A stretch of 64,000 nt of DNA. Origin: Lathyrus oleraceus (Eukaryota > Streptophyta > Magnoliopsida > Fabales > Fabaceae). The stretch spans positions 233,942,994-234,006,993 of the forward strand of contig NC_066584.1 of NCBI RefSeq assembly GCF_024323335.1. The letters run 5' to 3'. Both the position numbers and the translations under genes were made by a program. A model generated the notes under the pieces. The model was not told where the DNA came from. It did not search any database and saw only the letters and a program-made list of their open reading frames with translations. Below, piece by piece: positions 1 to 11,567 of this stretch. How positions within the stretch are numbered: position 1 is the first letter of the stretch; every line of letters starts with the position of its first letter.

Positions 1-2000
1 GCAGACTAAATGTCGACCCTAAAAGTGACCCCTTGAGACTTGCGGAGAGCCTCAATGTTGGTGATGAGTTCGGCCATCATCTTCTTGCAGAATTTGAGGA
101 AATGGTAGACCTCTTCAGGGGTATTACTGGGCACATAATTAGATCAGCCTCCTTCAACTTATCGGGAAAGTCTTGGAGGGCATAGTTAGTCAACACTACT
201 ATGTTGGCATATTTTTCCCTCCATTCATTGTAAAGGGTTTGGAGGTTATGGATGATTTCATTCCTTTGAGCATTAAAAGCTATGACTATGTGGCATCGCT
301 CCTCCCAATATCTGTACTAGTTTTGCAACTCCACATATGCTTGATCATAGATTCCTATCTTTAGATTTTTGATTTGATCATAAGCACATCCTAGGTTGAA
401 CTACTCGTGCAAGATACTTCGGTGAACCTTATCCCTTTCTAGTTGTTCCTTATCCAAGAGGTCCTTACACTCCTTTAGAGTGGTCCTAAGCTCGAGGAGT
501 TGGGCTTCATAATCCTCCCTAGATTCTTTCTTCATAACATTAGACCTCTCAACGGTCTTCTCAAGGTCTCTAATGACTCAGTATGCTTTATCCAACTTAT
601 TGCTACAAAAGTATAGCTCAAAATTACCTCCTTGTAGAGCTCCACCAATCTAAACTCTCTGGGCTTTGACTTCTCGGAGCCTCCTCTTGCTATCCGTGAA
701 CTTCTCACAAACTTTCTTACTCTTTTCTTCTAAGACGTGGTTACGTTCCTTGGTACGGTTGAGTTGGACTCATAATTGAGTGTTTTCCAACTCAAGCTCT
801 TTGATTTGGTTGGTAAGCTTGTCCATGTCCTCTTGTAGGATAGGCTCGGGCATCAACGAGAATGAAGAAGGGTCAAACAGGAAAGGAATCTTAACAACCC
901 TAACCTTTTATTTTACCCACACAAAGTAGGATTCCTTGGCTAGGATATTCTTCTTGCCCCATATTTGGTCAATTCGGACTATGTTTGGCCAAGCTCTTCA
1001 CACTCTCTTTATATTTAAATCGACTGGATCTACAGTATTGATGATGAAAGGAATGAAGTCTCTCTCCTAGGTAGGACTCAACATGGCATACCTCAATTGT
1101 CTATTTGATACAAACTTGCGTTCCTATTAAGGGTACGTTTGGGAACCCTCAACATATTTCAATGACATATTTTGTATCCCATTCTCTCTTGTATCATAGA
1201 ATTGAACTGGCTGAGAGAGATGCATACTTTTGAAGCCATGTCAGATTGCTCTAAGCAAAAGGTCCACGTTAAGGCATGCGAGCCCTCATCCACAGGTGAA
1301 ATATGGGAGAAAAACAAAGGAAGGTCCATCCTTTCTTCACATGCCTTGTATGGAAGTTATGGTAGAATTCAGAAAGTAAAAATGAAATCGGGTTCTTTAT
1401 TAGAAAGACTTCAACTGCCAAGTGATCCACAAACTTGTCTACATTCGGGAATAGAACAATTTCATGAATCATAAGTGATAAGTTTGCACTAAAAAAGTCA
1501 TGACTTTTTTCCTTTATCATCTCCCATGCATGGGCTTCGAGGAATCTTTGAATCAAACCCTTGATAGAACCTTCAGTGCCCCAATTGACCACTAGTTTGT
1601 TGGTGTTGATACCTAAGATGATTGAGAGTTCGGTCAAGTAGAAACCTTCTTCCAATTTGGGAAAGGGGTTGTATTCTTTTATTGATCAGTTAGAAAGTCT
1701 CTCAAGGTCTTCCAAGGTCTGAGAGATTTGGAAATCGGGGAAGGTGAAGCATCTCAGAGGGACGTCACAGTATTGGGCCATTGTAGTGATAACACCATAG
1801 TCAACTTTCTCGATTAGAAGATCTATGATGTTAGCAAAGTTAGAATTGAATTTGTTATCCTTGAGGGATAATATTTTTGAGCAAAGGACCTTCAATGAGT
1901 TGATGTCAGGACTCTTGAATATGAAAGTAGATATGATTTTCCTTGTTGAGGAATCCATGATTGTGTCGGTAAAAAGTCTTGTAATTCTACGTTTGAACAA
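1..2000 (-). pseudogene. Ogre-type ORF1 relic (DUF7745-like protein), decayed
   Basis: Read leftwards from about 2000, the conceptual protein begins with a 104-residue segment (CDVPLRCFTFPDFQ near its end) and continues in the same frame through an in-frame stop at 1688-1686. A second 128-residue segment (2000 to 1269 in total) carries FPNVDKFVDHLAVEVFL and the FLLSEFYHNFHTRH block. Both are typical of legume ORF1 proteins that precede gag in Ogre-class elements. Further left the frame shifts repeatedly. A charged, leucine-rich coiled-coil-like part (about 480-860) and a tail containing VYHFLKFCKKMMAELITNIE (about 50-130) are still readable. The molecular role of this ORF is unknown; family membership is from memory of legume proteins. 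It lies directly behind the LTR and PBS at 2801-7269 on the same strand, as expected for a 5' element end. The rest of the element is off the left edge. Confidence 0.7.
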
Positions 2001-2800
2001 ACCAAATTCTAAAGAGCTTTGCTTATTAGTTTGATGATGAATGAACGTATGTATGAATGAATGATTGGGTTTTATTAATATCCACGGAACTTAGGCACAG
2101 GGTCAAAGTCTCAGACCATCGTGACGAAGTGTGAGGTTTAATAATGACTGCTTTTCAAACCAAGGTTCTCACTTTATATGATCTATGGCTTTTGAGAAGT
2201 TAGGTGTAAGACATTGCCCCTAGAGTCATGGACTCCTTTGACTGTCAACCGCTTATATCAATTTACTTGCCAGACGACTGCTTCATCAAGGTCACCTACT
2301 CTAAGTGAGATCCTCTTATCGACCCCTACGAGGAAGGCACCTCGGGGACCTATACTACGTGACCATCGGTCTAGGCCGGACATGGTTAAATGTTCTAAAA
2401 GGGGGTATTAGGGTCACAAACTCTAATAAAAGAAAGGATGCTTATGCCGAAAGCACGACGGTTATCAATCCCCTTAAGAGAGTCTACCGTTGAGTGAGGT
2501 TCTCATACGACTCTTACGAGGAAGGCACCTCGGGGACCAATACTACTCAACCTCTCATATCTCAAGCAAGTTCTCAGACTCGGGTGGAGAGTCTTTCGCA
2601 CAAGATTTTTATTGCAATCATTATTGCCTCCAAAGTTTCTTCTTTGTAGAGCCATGGTTTCGGACTAGTAGACAAACAAATAAAATATATACAAGTTAGC
2701 AATAAAAGAAATATATAAATAAAAAGATAAATAAAAGGATATATTCCTACACACGTAAAAAGGAGAACAACCCAAAATAGGATAGACTTGCTAGGGATGA
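2001..2800 (-). other. Untranslated leader of the minus-strand Ogre element, with a 39-bp direct repeat
   Basis: This stretch lies between the PBS and ORF1 and has no credible gene. A 39-bp segment at 2320-2358 (core ACGAGGAAGGCACCTCGGGG) recurs at 2508-2546 with a few changes, 188 bp apart. Short open frames here in either direction look like chance. Confidence 0.5.
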
Positions 2801-2818
2801 TCCCCAGCAGAGTCACCA
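2801..2818 (-). promoter_or_regulatory. Primer binding site, tRNA-Arg type
   Basis: On the minus strand this reads TGGTGACTCTGCTGGGGA, two nucleotides inside the LTR end. Ogre elements are known to use tRNA-Arg. It differs by one base from my recollection of the complement of the plant tRNA-Arg 3' end and closely matches the site at 37845-37862. Confidence 0.75.
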
Positions 2819-2820
2819 GT

Positions 2821-5800
2821 TGATGCTACCGGGATTCCACGATAACGAAAACCATGAATACTAGAAATGCCAAAGAGATGGAAAAATAAGAAGAGCTTTC
2901 ACCGAATTTTATTTATGTGCCTCCATTAGAGAGGTGAAGGAAAATAGTCGATAAAACCCTCGGAAAGAGATATGCACACGGATAGTGCAATACGAATAAA
3001 GAATCAGTATCGCAACCGAGATATGGGTTTGGAAGTCAGTTATGCAAGGGGAATGTATTAGCACCCCTCATGTCCATGGTACTTCATTGGAATCATTTGT
3101 GTTGTTTGCGTATGCGGGAATTTAACCCATTCATTGTTTATTTTCAAGAGAGTGTAAGGGAGCAGGACTTTGGATTTTTATTATTGTGCTCGTCAAGAAT
3201 TATGGCCCTTGTGCCTACGTATCACTCACTAGGGATGAGGAATCAGAGCTCCGTAGTTAGGAGTAGAAAATGTTTGTGTGTTGATTGATTTTACCTTTGA
3301 GAAAAGGGTTTTCGGAATGGTTTCCTAAGGCAAAAAAAATAAGGTTTTATGGGTTACGTTGATTTTACCTTGAATAAGGGTTTATGCAAAGAATTTGTGA
3401 TTAGATTTCACTAAAGCCTATGGACGGAGGTGAATATGCTAGACAACAAGCCAAGCGTATTGCGTCCATAATAATCAGAGTGAGGATAAGAATGCTCCAT
3501 TATCACTCATTCTCCACCACTTAAGGCTAATGGAGCATAATACTAATCGTAGTTATTAAGTGTATTAAATTTGATTAGGAAAATACCACTTGACGTTGGA
3601 TCAAGGGTTTATTTATTTGATTATGAAATTTGGCTAATGCAACATGAATGCAAAGTAACCAACAAGAAAATAAAGGGCCTCATTGTAAGGTAATCCAAGA
3701 GAAAGTCTTGTGTATGCAAAAGTGTGACCTAAGGTTAACAAAGAATAATGGTCTTACAAACATGTCCCCCTAAGGTGGTTCCATGATGCCATTCTTACAA
3801 CCGAAATGTAAGTATAAAGTAAAACCCAAAGTTCATAAAGTATCACAAAAATGATGGAAAGGCCTCCAAGAAAAGGTCCTAAGATGAGATTCTCTAAGTC
3901 CAAGTGGATTAAGTGAAATGGATTATTTTTTGTCTTATAATTTTATCAAATTTTTGTTGTTTTAAATGTTTGATAACAAAAAAAGTAAATGACAATAATA
4001 AATATGCATGATGAGTTTATACAATGAATATGGTGATGATCAGTACTTAAATGTAAATGGCATAAAAGTAAATAACAATGATAGTAACAATAAGAAAAGG
4101 TTAGTGGTAATATAGTTAAGTTAAGTAGGTATTATGAACAATGGACCAACACTTAAGGATTATCTATCCTTAGGTCAATAGATTCAAAATATGGCGCATC
4201 AAGGGATAACTTATCACGGATGCAAAGTATGGAAGATGATCAATGGATCAACTTATCATAGATTTGTAACAATGAAAGTTATTCAACCCCAAGTACATCT
4301 ATCAATAGATTGACAAAAGGAAGACTATAATAAACCCAAGGTTGAAAGTGAATGATTGATTAAGTTGTTAAGTTAGTAAGTATAAGTCAAGCTATAATAT
4401 TAACAAGATAGTAAGGGTTAGTATATGATATAAACAAGTAAGTATAGGATGTTAGTGGGTTAGTATGAACCAAAATAAATAACAATGTATTGGATGAAAT
4501 CACAAGTAAACATATGTACATGTAAGGCTTCGTCCATAAGTCAAATGACCCAAGTTGTTTGAAATAGGGGTAACCTGTCCATGCTTCAAAGCACCATGGA
4601 TGAATACTTGATCATCCATTAGTAGGTTTGAAGTATGGAAGGTTCAATCAACCCTAAACCAAACAAATCATGAACAAGGTGGATTTCATTAGCCTGTGGA
4701 TTCAAGACTCCATAAGTCCCTCAAAAAATATTCAAATGACTTAAAACAAGGCACTAATAAATTCTAGAGACAAAAATAATGGGGGTCCATGTTCAAAATA
4801 TTTTCAGAATAATAAAATAAATGAAGTTAAAAAAATAAAATGGGAAAATAAATAAATAAAATAAGTTAAATGAAAAATAAAACAAAGGGATGCACACGTT
4901 AGGGGTTGATCCCCCATGACCCCAAGGTCATGGGGGATCAACCCCCTCCCCCATTGGGCCAAGCGCTCAGAGGTGTTAACCAAACGCACTTTGAAAAATT
5001 AAATAAAATAAACATAAATAAAATGGAAAGCGCGTGTTGGCCAACCAATCAGATCACGACATAAAATATTTTTGAATTCGAATCCGTGCACCAACGGTCG
5101 TCTTCTTCCTTGAGATAACTCAAAATCAAACTCTAGAAATAAGTGTTTTTGATCAACTTTTTTCATGGAAACACCTTGAATAATCATAAACAAACTAACC
5201 TCCACACTCATGAGCCATTGATTGTCTCTGAGTGTGGAGTATTTTTCTACGAACCAGAAGAACACAAATGACCTAGTTCAAAAATTAAATGCTGGAAATG
5301 AAACAGTCAAAGCTGAAAGCTTAGGATAAATGATCAGAAGAAAATTTCGAGGTGAATGGAAACTTGTTTGGATGACGGGGGTGAAAGGAAACTACCTTAT
5401 CAGAATCAACTCGGGGAGGTATTTCGATGACTTGGCTTAGCTCAGATGAAGCTCATGAAAGATGAGTTAGGGATTTGGAAAGCTTGAGTGGATGTTAGTG
5501 AAAGTTTCTGGATGGCTATTTGGAATTGAAAAGCTCTGGAAATGAAAACACGATTCTCTGTTCTTGGAGGTTTGATTCAAAAGTCCAGCATAGGTTTTAT
5601 GGCTTTTCAAGCTTAGAAAGTGAAGGGGGCATTTTCCCCTATTTATATGGAAGGTGCGTGGATGGTTAGGAGAGAGTTTTATGAGGTTTTGCTTCATAAT
5701 GTTGAGTGGCTCGAAGCATGCCTTGGATAGACTTGGGGAAGCATGGAATAACAGTGTTATGACCTTGCTAGCATCTAAAATCACTTTGCCTTGGTCCCTT

Positions 5801-7269
5801 GAATTGATTTGGAACAGATAAGGGTCTTATTTTGGCCTGCTACAGATTCCACTTTTTGCTAGTTTGGGGAAAATCTGTTTTTGCACATGGGGTCAGGTTT
5901 TGATCCATCAGATATTTTGGCTTACAAGTTGACTTCCATTTGCACCACAGTACCCTATACAATATGTTTGGGTATGATTGGGATCATATCAAAGTGGTTT
6001 GATGACTTGGAGAATGGATTTGCAAATTCTGAGTTGGTCATGTCTGGTTTGTGCATCAAGGTGGTCATCAATGTTTGAACCAAGGCCAAATGAAATTGAC
6101 TCGTGCATTTTGTCTCAAACTTGTGCCATTTTCTCCTTGCAATGTCCTTTATTTAATTCAAATATAAACAGGTGAAAATGGTTTGTGGTTTAGAAATGGC
6201 GATGTGCTAAAGTAGTGATCTTGGTCAGGTTTTAGGGCATGATAGGCGTGTTGGACTAGCTTGGCCAATAGCAAAATTGAAGTCCTTCCTCAATGAATTA
6301 GGTCTTGGACCTTGAAACAAAGTTGGAGATGAACTTATTTGGGACATTTGGGTGGAAGTGTGATTTAACAATCTTGTAAAATAAGAAAGTTATGGTCTTT
6401 GAAACTTTCCATAGGCCATTCTTGCCAAAATGTGATCAACCAACATGACCTAAAAGTGGATGTTTTGATTTCTTGATTTCCAAAGCACAAAGGTGGATGT
6501 TTTGAGTTCATATGATCATAAAATGATGATAAATAATATTTGGATCTTTTGGGGATGATTTTTGGCCAAGTTGATGAATGGATCAAGGCATTGAAAGTTG
6601 AAAAATCATGACCAAACCTAGTACTCGTAACATGGATTGAATGGATGTTTAAATGATGGATTTTGATTAAAATGGGTATGAAATGGTGTTGAATGAATGG
6701 TAGGGTGATTGTATGGTAAAAATGGGGCAAGGTCAATGATCAAGGGATCCCCAAATTAGGGTTTCTTGAATCATAAGTTTTGTCAAGAACCAAGGTCGGG
6801 CAACTAGGGTTTGGTGATGCAAGGATCAAGTTGAGGTGTTTAAAGGGTATGCGGCATGAACATAATTTGGATTTGAGGGGTCCTAAATGGCATGGTAAAG
6901 ATCCATGGTGAATCATGACTTGTACAAGCCAAATGAGGTCAAGAGCATGGGTTAGGGTCCTTGGGTGACCAGATGAATCTTGAAGCTTTTTCAAATGGGA
7001 TTCACCACCTAAATTGGGTTTGGGGAGTGAGTGAAATGTATTGAGTGGTACTACAAGATTTGTGGGATGCTTGAGGATGAAATTAGGGTTAAGGTGGCTT
7101 GGGCACACCTCAACATGGCCTGAGGATCTTGAATCTTCACAGATGAATCACGTGCCTTGAATTTATGGATTAAGTATAGATGCATATGAGATGACATATG
7201 TGGTATGTATGCTCATAGAGTAGGGCTTAAGAAGGTGAAATGAAATAGGGTAAATTTGAGGGTATGACA
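2821..7269 (-). mobile_element. 5' LTR of Ogre-type Ty3/gypsy element (4.45 kb)
   Basis: On the minus strand the LTR starts TGTCATACCC (7269) and ends GGTAGCATCA (2821), so it has TG...CA termini, and the PBS follows after 2 nt. The left part (2880-3070) resembles the U5 ends of the related copies at 12955, 23700 and 37600. The segment around 3910-4640 is a single copy of the unit that is amplified at 24810-27560. Open frames in the LTR, such as 6365-7108 on the minus strand, show no protein motif. The right boundary cuts a copia RT domain, so this is an insertion. The partner LTR and TSD are outside the window. Confidence 0.75.
4902..4945. repeat. Perfect 20-bp-arm palindrome with 4-nt loop inside the Ogre LTR
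   Basis: Arms 4902-4921 and 4926-4945 are exact reverse complements around the loop CCAA. The same LTR position in the fragment at 50886-50945 is a tRNA-like sequence, so the palindrome may have evolved from it. Confidence 0.85.
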
Positions 7270-8518
7270 ATTGGTTATTTCTATAACCGAAAATAGGAAT
7301 TGGCCTCTGAAATATTTAGAGGTAAAATCAGCTTTTCTAAAATGGTCCATTACAAGAAGAAGTTAATGTGTTACAAAATCCTAGACTTGTGAAAGAGAAC
7401 AAAGGGATGGTGTACAAGCTGCATAAAGCCTTGTATGGGTTGAAACAAGCTTCAAGGGCTTGGAATCTGAAAACTGGTTCATTTTTCAAGCATCTAGGAT
7501 TCAGAAAATGTGAAATGGAATATGGTGTGTATGTGCAACATACTTCTTATGGAAATATGATTATGATGTGTCTTCATATAGATGACATACTTCCGACAAG
7601 GAGTTGTACTTCTGAGATAAACAAGTTAAAAAAGGTGATGCATTTTATATGATTGACCTTGGAAATATGGTATGTTTTTTAGGGATGAAGATTTTACACT
7701 ATGAAAAGGGAATTATTATGCACTAACTAAAGTATGAACTTGAGTTGCTGAAGATATTTGAGTTAATGTATTGTAAGTCAGTAATCACACTTATTGAGAC
7801 GAATCGTAGACTGGATTATGATGTTGATGTTAAGGATGTATATGCTACCACCTTAAAATAGTTAGTTAGTTGTCTGAGATATTTGTGTAACACCAGGCCT
7901 GACATATGTTATGTAGTTGGAATTATAAGTAAGTTTATGAGTAAGTCAAAGTGGTCAGTTTACCAAGTTGCAGTCAGGATACTAAGGTATGTAAAAGGAA
8001 CTCTGAGGCATGAAATTTTGTTTCCATCTGGAATGTCAGATGATGTTGAGATGATATGCTATTTAGACTCTGACTGAGGTGGGAATAAAGTAGATAGAAG
8101 AATCAGTACATGATACATGTTTATGTATCTAAGAGCTCTCATTTCTTTGGGCTCAAAGAAGCAACCAATGGTTGCAGTGTCAACTTGTGAGGTAGAGTAC
8201 ATAGCTGGTGCTTTTTCAGCATATCAGGTTGTTTGGCTGATGAATTTGTTGTAGAAACTAAAGTTCAAGGTGAGCAAACCAGTCATGTTGATGATAGATA
8301 ACAAGTCAACCATAAGTCTTGCTATTAATCCAGTGTTGCATGGAAGAAGCAAGTACACTGATACTAAGTATAATTGTCTCCGTAATCAAGTTTAAAATGG
8401 AGTGCTTGAGGTTGTTCACGTCAGCACTCAGAAGCAACTTGCAAATGTGTTGACCAAGACGATCAAAACTGAACACTTCATTAATTTGAGGGATGAAATT
8501 GATGTTGTTGATTATTAA
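7270..8518 (+). pseudogene. Ty1/copia pol relic: C-terminal RT and RNase H
   Basis: Translation picks up abruptly in the RT palm region at 7270 (VKSAFL, then a frameshift). It continues with GMVYKLHKALYGLKQASRAWN (about 7410-7470) and the catalytic block, here HIDD instead of YVDD. RNase H follows (RPDICYVVG, LRYVKGTLRHEI, YLDSD, then EYIAG and GRSKYTDTKY blocks). The TAA at 8516-8518 fits the usual copia pol end after the AN-LTK-motif region. Several in-frame stops and at least one frameshift make it inactive. The N-terminal half must lie left of the Ogre LTR, beyond the window. Confidence 0.85.
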
Positions 8519-8539
8519 TCTTGAATATGGATTAAGGGA

Positions 8540-8759
8540 TGATATTAAATGTAATGTAATTTAAATTTAAGTTAGTTTCAGTTTCATTTTATTTAAGTTT
8601 GCATTTGCACGTGAGTTTGAATTGAGATTAGTATATAAACTCAAAATTAGTTACATTTTTCAACAGAATTGTGAATTTGAGTTTTGAGAAATCTGAATTA
8701 GTTACAGTGAATTCTCTATCCCTCCCTCCTATTTTTCATCTCTTCATTCTTGTACAACA
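8540..8759 (+). mobile_element. Probable short 3' LTR of the copia element
   Basis: It follows the pol stop and a purine-rich GGATTAAGGGA tract. It starts TGATATTAAA, has TATATAAA at 8632-8639 and could end TGTACAACA. It is about 220 bp long, but no partner copy is available to prove the ends. Confidence 0.45.
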
Positions 8760-8923
8760 ATGAAAATTAAATGTTAATTCAAAAATAATTAAATAAAGTC
8801 TACTTCATCTTAGAGCACAAAATCATAAAGGCAAGGTTTATGAAATTAAAAATAAATTTATTTGGTGCCAATATACTGATCAAATAACATGCCATGGAAT
8901 ATTTGATTACAATGTATGTTGAA

Positions 8924-8929
8924 TTTATT
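8924..8929 (-). terminator. Candidate polyadenylation signal of the NCR gene
   Basis: AATAAA on the minus strand, about 56 nt beyond the stop codon of the NCR gene. Confidence 0.5.
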
Positions 8930-8984
8930 TTTCTAGCACAATAACTTATTCTATGTTGTAGAGTCCCTTTGTAGTCTCCAAAGT

Positions 8985-9447
8985 CTAGCCATCAAAAGGA
9001 AAACGTCTTATAGGTTCATCATATATACCCTGGAGTTTAACCCATTTACATAAATTATCAACGCACTTAACAACAAAATAAATGTTCCAAGCTGGTTGAC
9101 AATCAGCCTCAGATTTACATGGCGGTTCATAGTAATCTGTATTATAAAAGTATAACTAAAATAATGTTAGTAAGTAGTATGATAAATAAAAAGTATCACT
9201 ATAACCACTATTATAATTTTTTTTTTGTAAATTTACTAAATATTTAATATATTTGATCTAGAACATATTTATATCAGATGCATTAGAAATTCAACAAATT
9301 TATAAAAGAAAATTGTTTATAATAGTAATATGACAGAGTCTACGAAGTAAGAACGAAGAAAAATAGCCTACCATCATCAATTGTTGCTGTAGCAAGAACT
9401 ATGGAAAGAAATAGAATAGCATAAACAACCTTTATAGTGTTTGCCAT
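8985..9447 (-). CDS. Nodule-specific cysteine-rich (NCR) peptide gene, two exons, four cysteines
   Basis: Exon 1 is 9447-9372 (76 nt) and exon 2 is 9136-8985 (152 nt, stop TAG). The 235-nt intron runs 9371-9137, begins GTAGGC and ends AATACAG on the minus strand. The joined frame is uninterrupted and encodes 75 residues. Residues 1-22 form a hydrophobic signal peptide (MANTIKVVYAILFLSIVLAT), and the mature part has Cys32, 38, 50 and 55 in a C-X5-C-X11-C-X4-C pattern. A first exon ending just after the signal peptide and a short cysteine-rich second exon are the standard NCR/late-nodulin layout. In IRLC legumes these peptides enter the secretory pathway in infected nodule cells, reach the symbiosome and act on the rhizobia. 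This one appears acidic (about 10 acidic to 6 basic mature residues). The 20-residue tail after the last cysteine is rather long. Expression is inferred only from the family. Confidence 0.85.
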
Positions 9448-9488
9448 ATTATTTTTCTCTTGTTTGTAAAAATTAGAAAATGGTTTGA

Positions 9489-9497
9489 TCTTTTATA
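9489..9497 (-). promoter_or_regulatory. NCR gene core promoter: TATA box with adjacent AAAGAT
   Basis: On the minus strand CACTATAAAAGATC places TATAAA at 9497-9492, about 45 nt upstream of the ATG. The overlapping AAAGAT (9494-9489) matches one half of the nodulin AAAGAT/CTCTT organ-specific motif pair. AAAGAT is short and could be chance. Confidence 0.45.
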
Positions 9498-9499
9498 GT

Positions 9500-10163
9500 G
9501 TACAAAGTATATGTTCTCCTATAAATAATTGAATAGTATTTAGCTTTTATGAAGTTGTAAATTTTTTATAAAATTTAAAATATTATTAAATATATCTCAA
9601 ATATATTATGTGGTCTTTTTAGCTTCTTTAAAACAACTAATAAAAAGGTTACAAAATAGTAAATGAGGAATTTTTTTAACCTTTCATGGTAATAAAGGGA
9701 AGACTTAATTTTTTTTTTATCTTTTAGAAGTCATGAATTTTTTATTACTTTTGTAACCTTTCGTGATAGTAATTAGAATAATTTTCTTTTTAAAGTAATT
9801 AAAAATTATTTTAAGGAATATTGTCAAACTAACTATTAGTGTTCTCAAATATGTCTTAGTACAAATGTTTAACCCTTACAATGATCAGGTGACATTTAAA
9901 CAAAAAATATAACGAAACAGCTTTCAAGTGTAAATATGAAAGTTGACTAAATAAAGTTTCTAATTCATATGTCCACCTCTTTAGTTAAAGAAATAGGCCA
10001 AGTATAAACATGATAGTTGTACACTAACATAATATGAATCAAACTCTTGACTGGTTGGATTCTATTTCATAGAGATAAAAGAACGACTTTTCAAGTTGCT
10101 AGTTAACTTTTGATTTTATAAGAAAATAAGTTGTACATAACTGACTCTAGGCCTCCAAAAACA
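9500..10163. other. AT-rich intergenic DNA
   Basis: It is upstream of the NCR gene and has no TE protein motif, RNA gene or long open frame. It could hold NCR regulatory sequence. It ends where a copia LTR-like sequence begins. Confidence 0.5.
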
Positions 10164-10428
<265 letters not shown>

Positions 10429-10431
10429 ATA

Positions 10432-10443
10432 TGGTATCAAAGG
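10432..10443 (+). promoter_or_regulatory. Primer binding site, initiator tRNA-Met type
   Basis: TGGTATCAAAGG resembles the canonical TGGTATCAGAGC complement of plant tRNA-iMet with two changes. Confidence 0.6.
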
Positions 10444-10863
10444 TTAAGGGTTTTATGATCCCTTTCTATTTTGTTCTAGAAACCTTATCGTTCACAATAC
10501 ACATGGTTGTTGCGTATCTCTATTCTTTGTCACCACACATTCGATCGCACATGTGTCACCACAACTAGGTTCGCCACACTCTAGCGAATGGTCGATGCAA
10601 AGCTCACCCCCAGCCGACGCCTCACGCACCCTCACACGCAACCACAATCCTAACACATAAGCCTCGTGCGCTGCATTAGATCCGTTTTTCGACGCGTTTT
10701 CGCCCTATTTCACTATTCGTCACAATCGTCACTATTCTCCCCACCAATAAGTGACCTTGTTTGCACGTTTTTCAACCATCAACTAGCATGGGAGATCATT
10801 CTGCAACCTATTATGTCGCTTTTATCAAAGTTCCTTTCATTTCGTGCAAGAAACTAATATGGA

Positions 10864-11222
10864 CAACCAACTACAACATATGGGCTGGTGCTATCAAATT
10901 ATGATTTCATGGTCAATGACTTGAAGATCACTTGACCAAACAATTGAAGGATATTGCCACCGTACATCGCACTAAATGGAAGCAAATTGATGCCTCTATA
11001 GGCACAATGTTATGGTTTTCCATAGCGCCTAATCTTCAAGCGCAACATCAAGTCTTTACCACTTGTTATGAGATTTGGGAAAAAGCTAAGAAAGTATTCT
11101 CCAACGATGTCCATTGTCTCTACAGTGGCATCCTTAATCTTAACTCTTTGAAATTGGAAAATATGGATATTCAAGCTTATCTTAGTAACTTGATTTGTCA
11201 AAGGCTAATTTTTCAACCCTAG
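10864..11222 (+). pseudogene. Ty1/copia gag relic (UBN2-like)
   Basis: The frame reads NYNIWAGAIKL, then after two stops LEDHLTKQLKDI, a central block TMLWFSIAPNLQ, then TCYEIWEKAKKVFSND and the QAYLSNL helix. This order is the core of plant copia gag. It breaks off at about 11222, where sequence of the opposite-strand gypsy element starts, so the rest was lost. The 10444-10860 interval is its leader, relatively C-rich and without a gene. Family assignment is firm; activity is impossible. Confidence 0.75.
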
Positions 11223-11400
11223 TGTCGTTTACAAATGATGCATAACTCATGAACGTAAGAGGGTTATTCTTCTGGAATTTTCCCAGTCCACGAAAGTCAC
11301 TAGCTCCTCCATTCGTATTCTGATTATCCTACAAAGCTTCATTGGCTTGAGCCATTGCATCAAGAGCACCAGCAATCGCACGGTCGTTTCTGCCAGCCAT
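11223..11400 (-). pseudogene. N-terminus of a Ty3/gypsy gag
   Basis: From an ATG at 11400-11398 the minus strand encodes MAGRNDRAIAGALDAMAQAN, then an in-frame stop, then a segment with RGLGKFQKNNP. This resembles the beginning of chromovirus-type gag proteins common in legumes. The reading is cut off at about 11222 by the copia gag fragment on the other strand. The 150 bp between this ATG and the PBS are its leader. Confidence 0.65.
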
Positions 11401-11551
11401 TTCTTCATGTATAACCAACCATAAACAAGTTAACTAGTTGTAATAGTAAAGCATCCGGTGGTCACGAGAAAAAACAACACTGACAAGGTTAACACCCCTG
11501 TTGTGTGCAAGGGTAATATACCATTCTTAACCCCTAATGTGAATGGACCGA

Positions 11552-11566
11552 CCTACTCTGATACCA
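11552..11566 (-). promoter_or_regulatory. Primer binding site, initiator tRNA-Met type
   Basis: Minus strand TGGTATCAGAGTAGG, agreeing with plant tRNA-iMet PBSs and placed between an LTR and the gag start on the same strand. Confidence 0.75.
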
Positions 11567-11567
11567 A

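Noticed and set aside
6365..7108. Two ~120-residue minus-strand open frames
   Set aside because: They lie in the Ogre LTR and show no recognisable domain, signal peptide or conserved motif.
8760..10163. A second NCR gene next to the first
   Set aside because: No other signal-peptide exon or C-X5-C...C-X4-C pattern was found on either strand.
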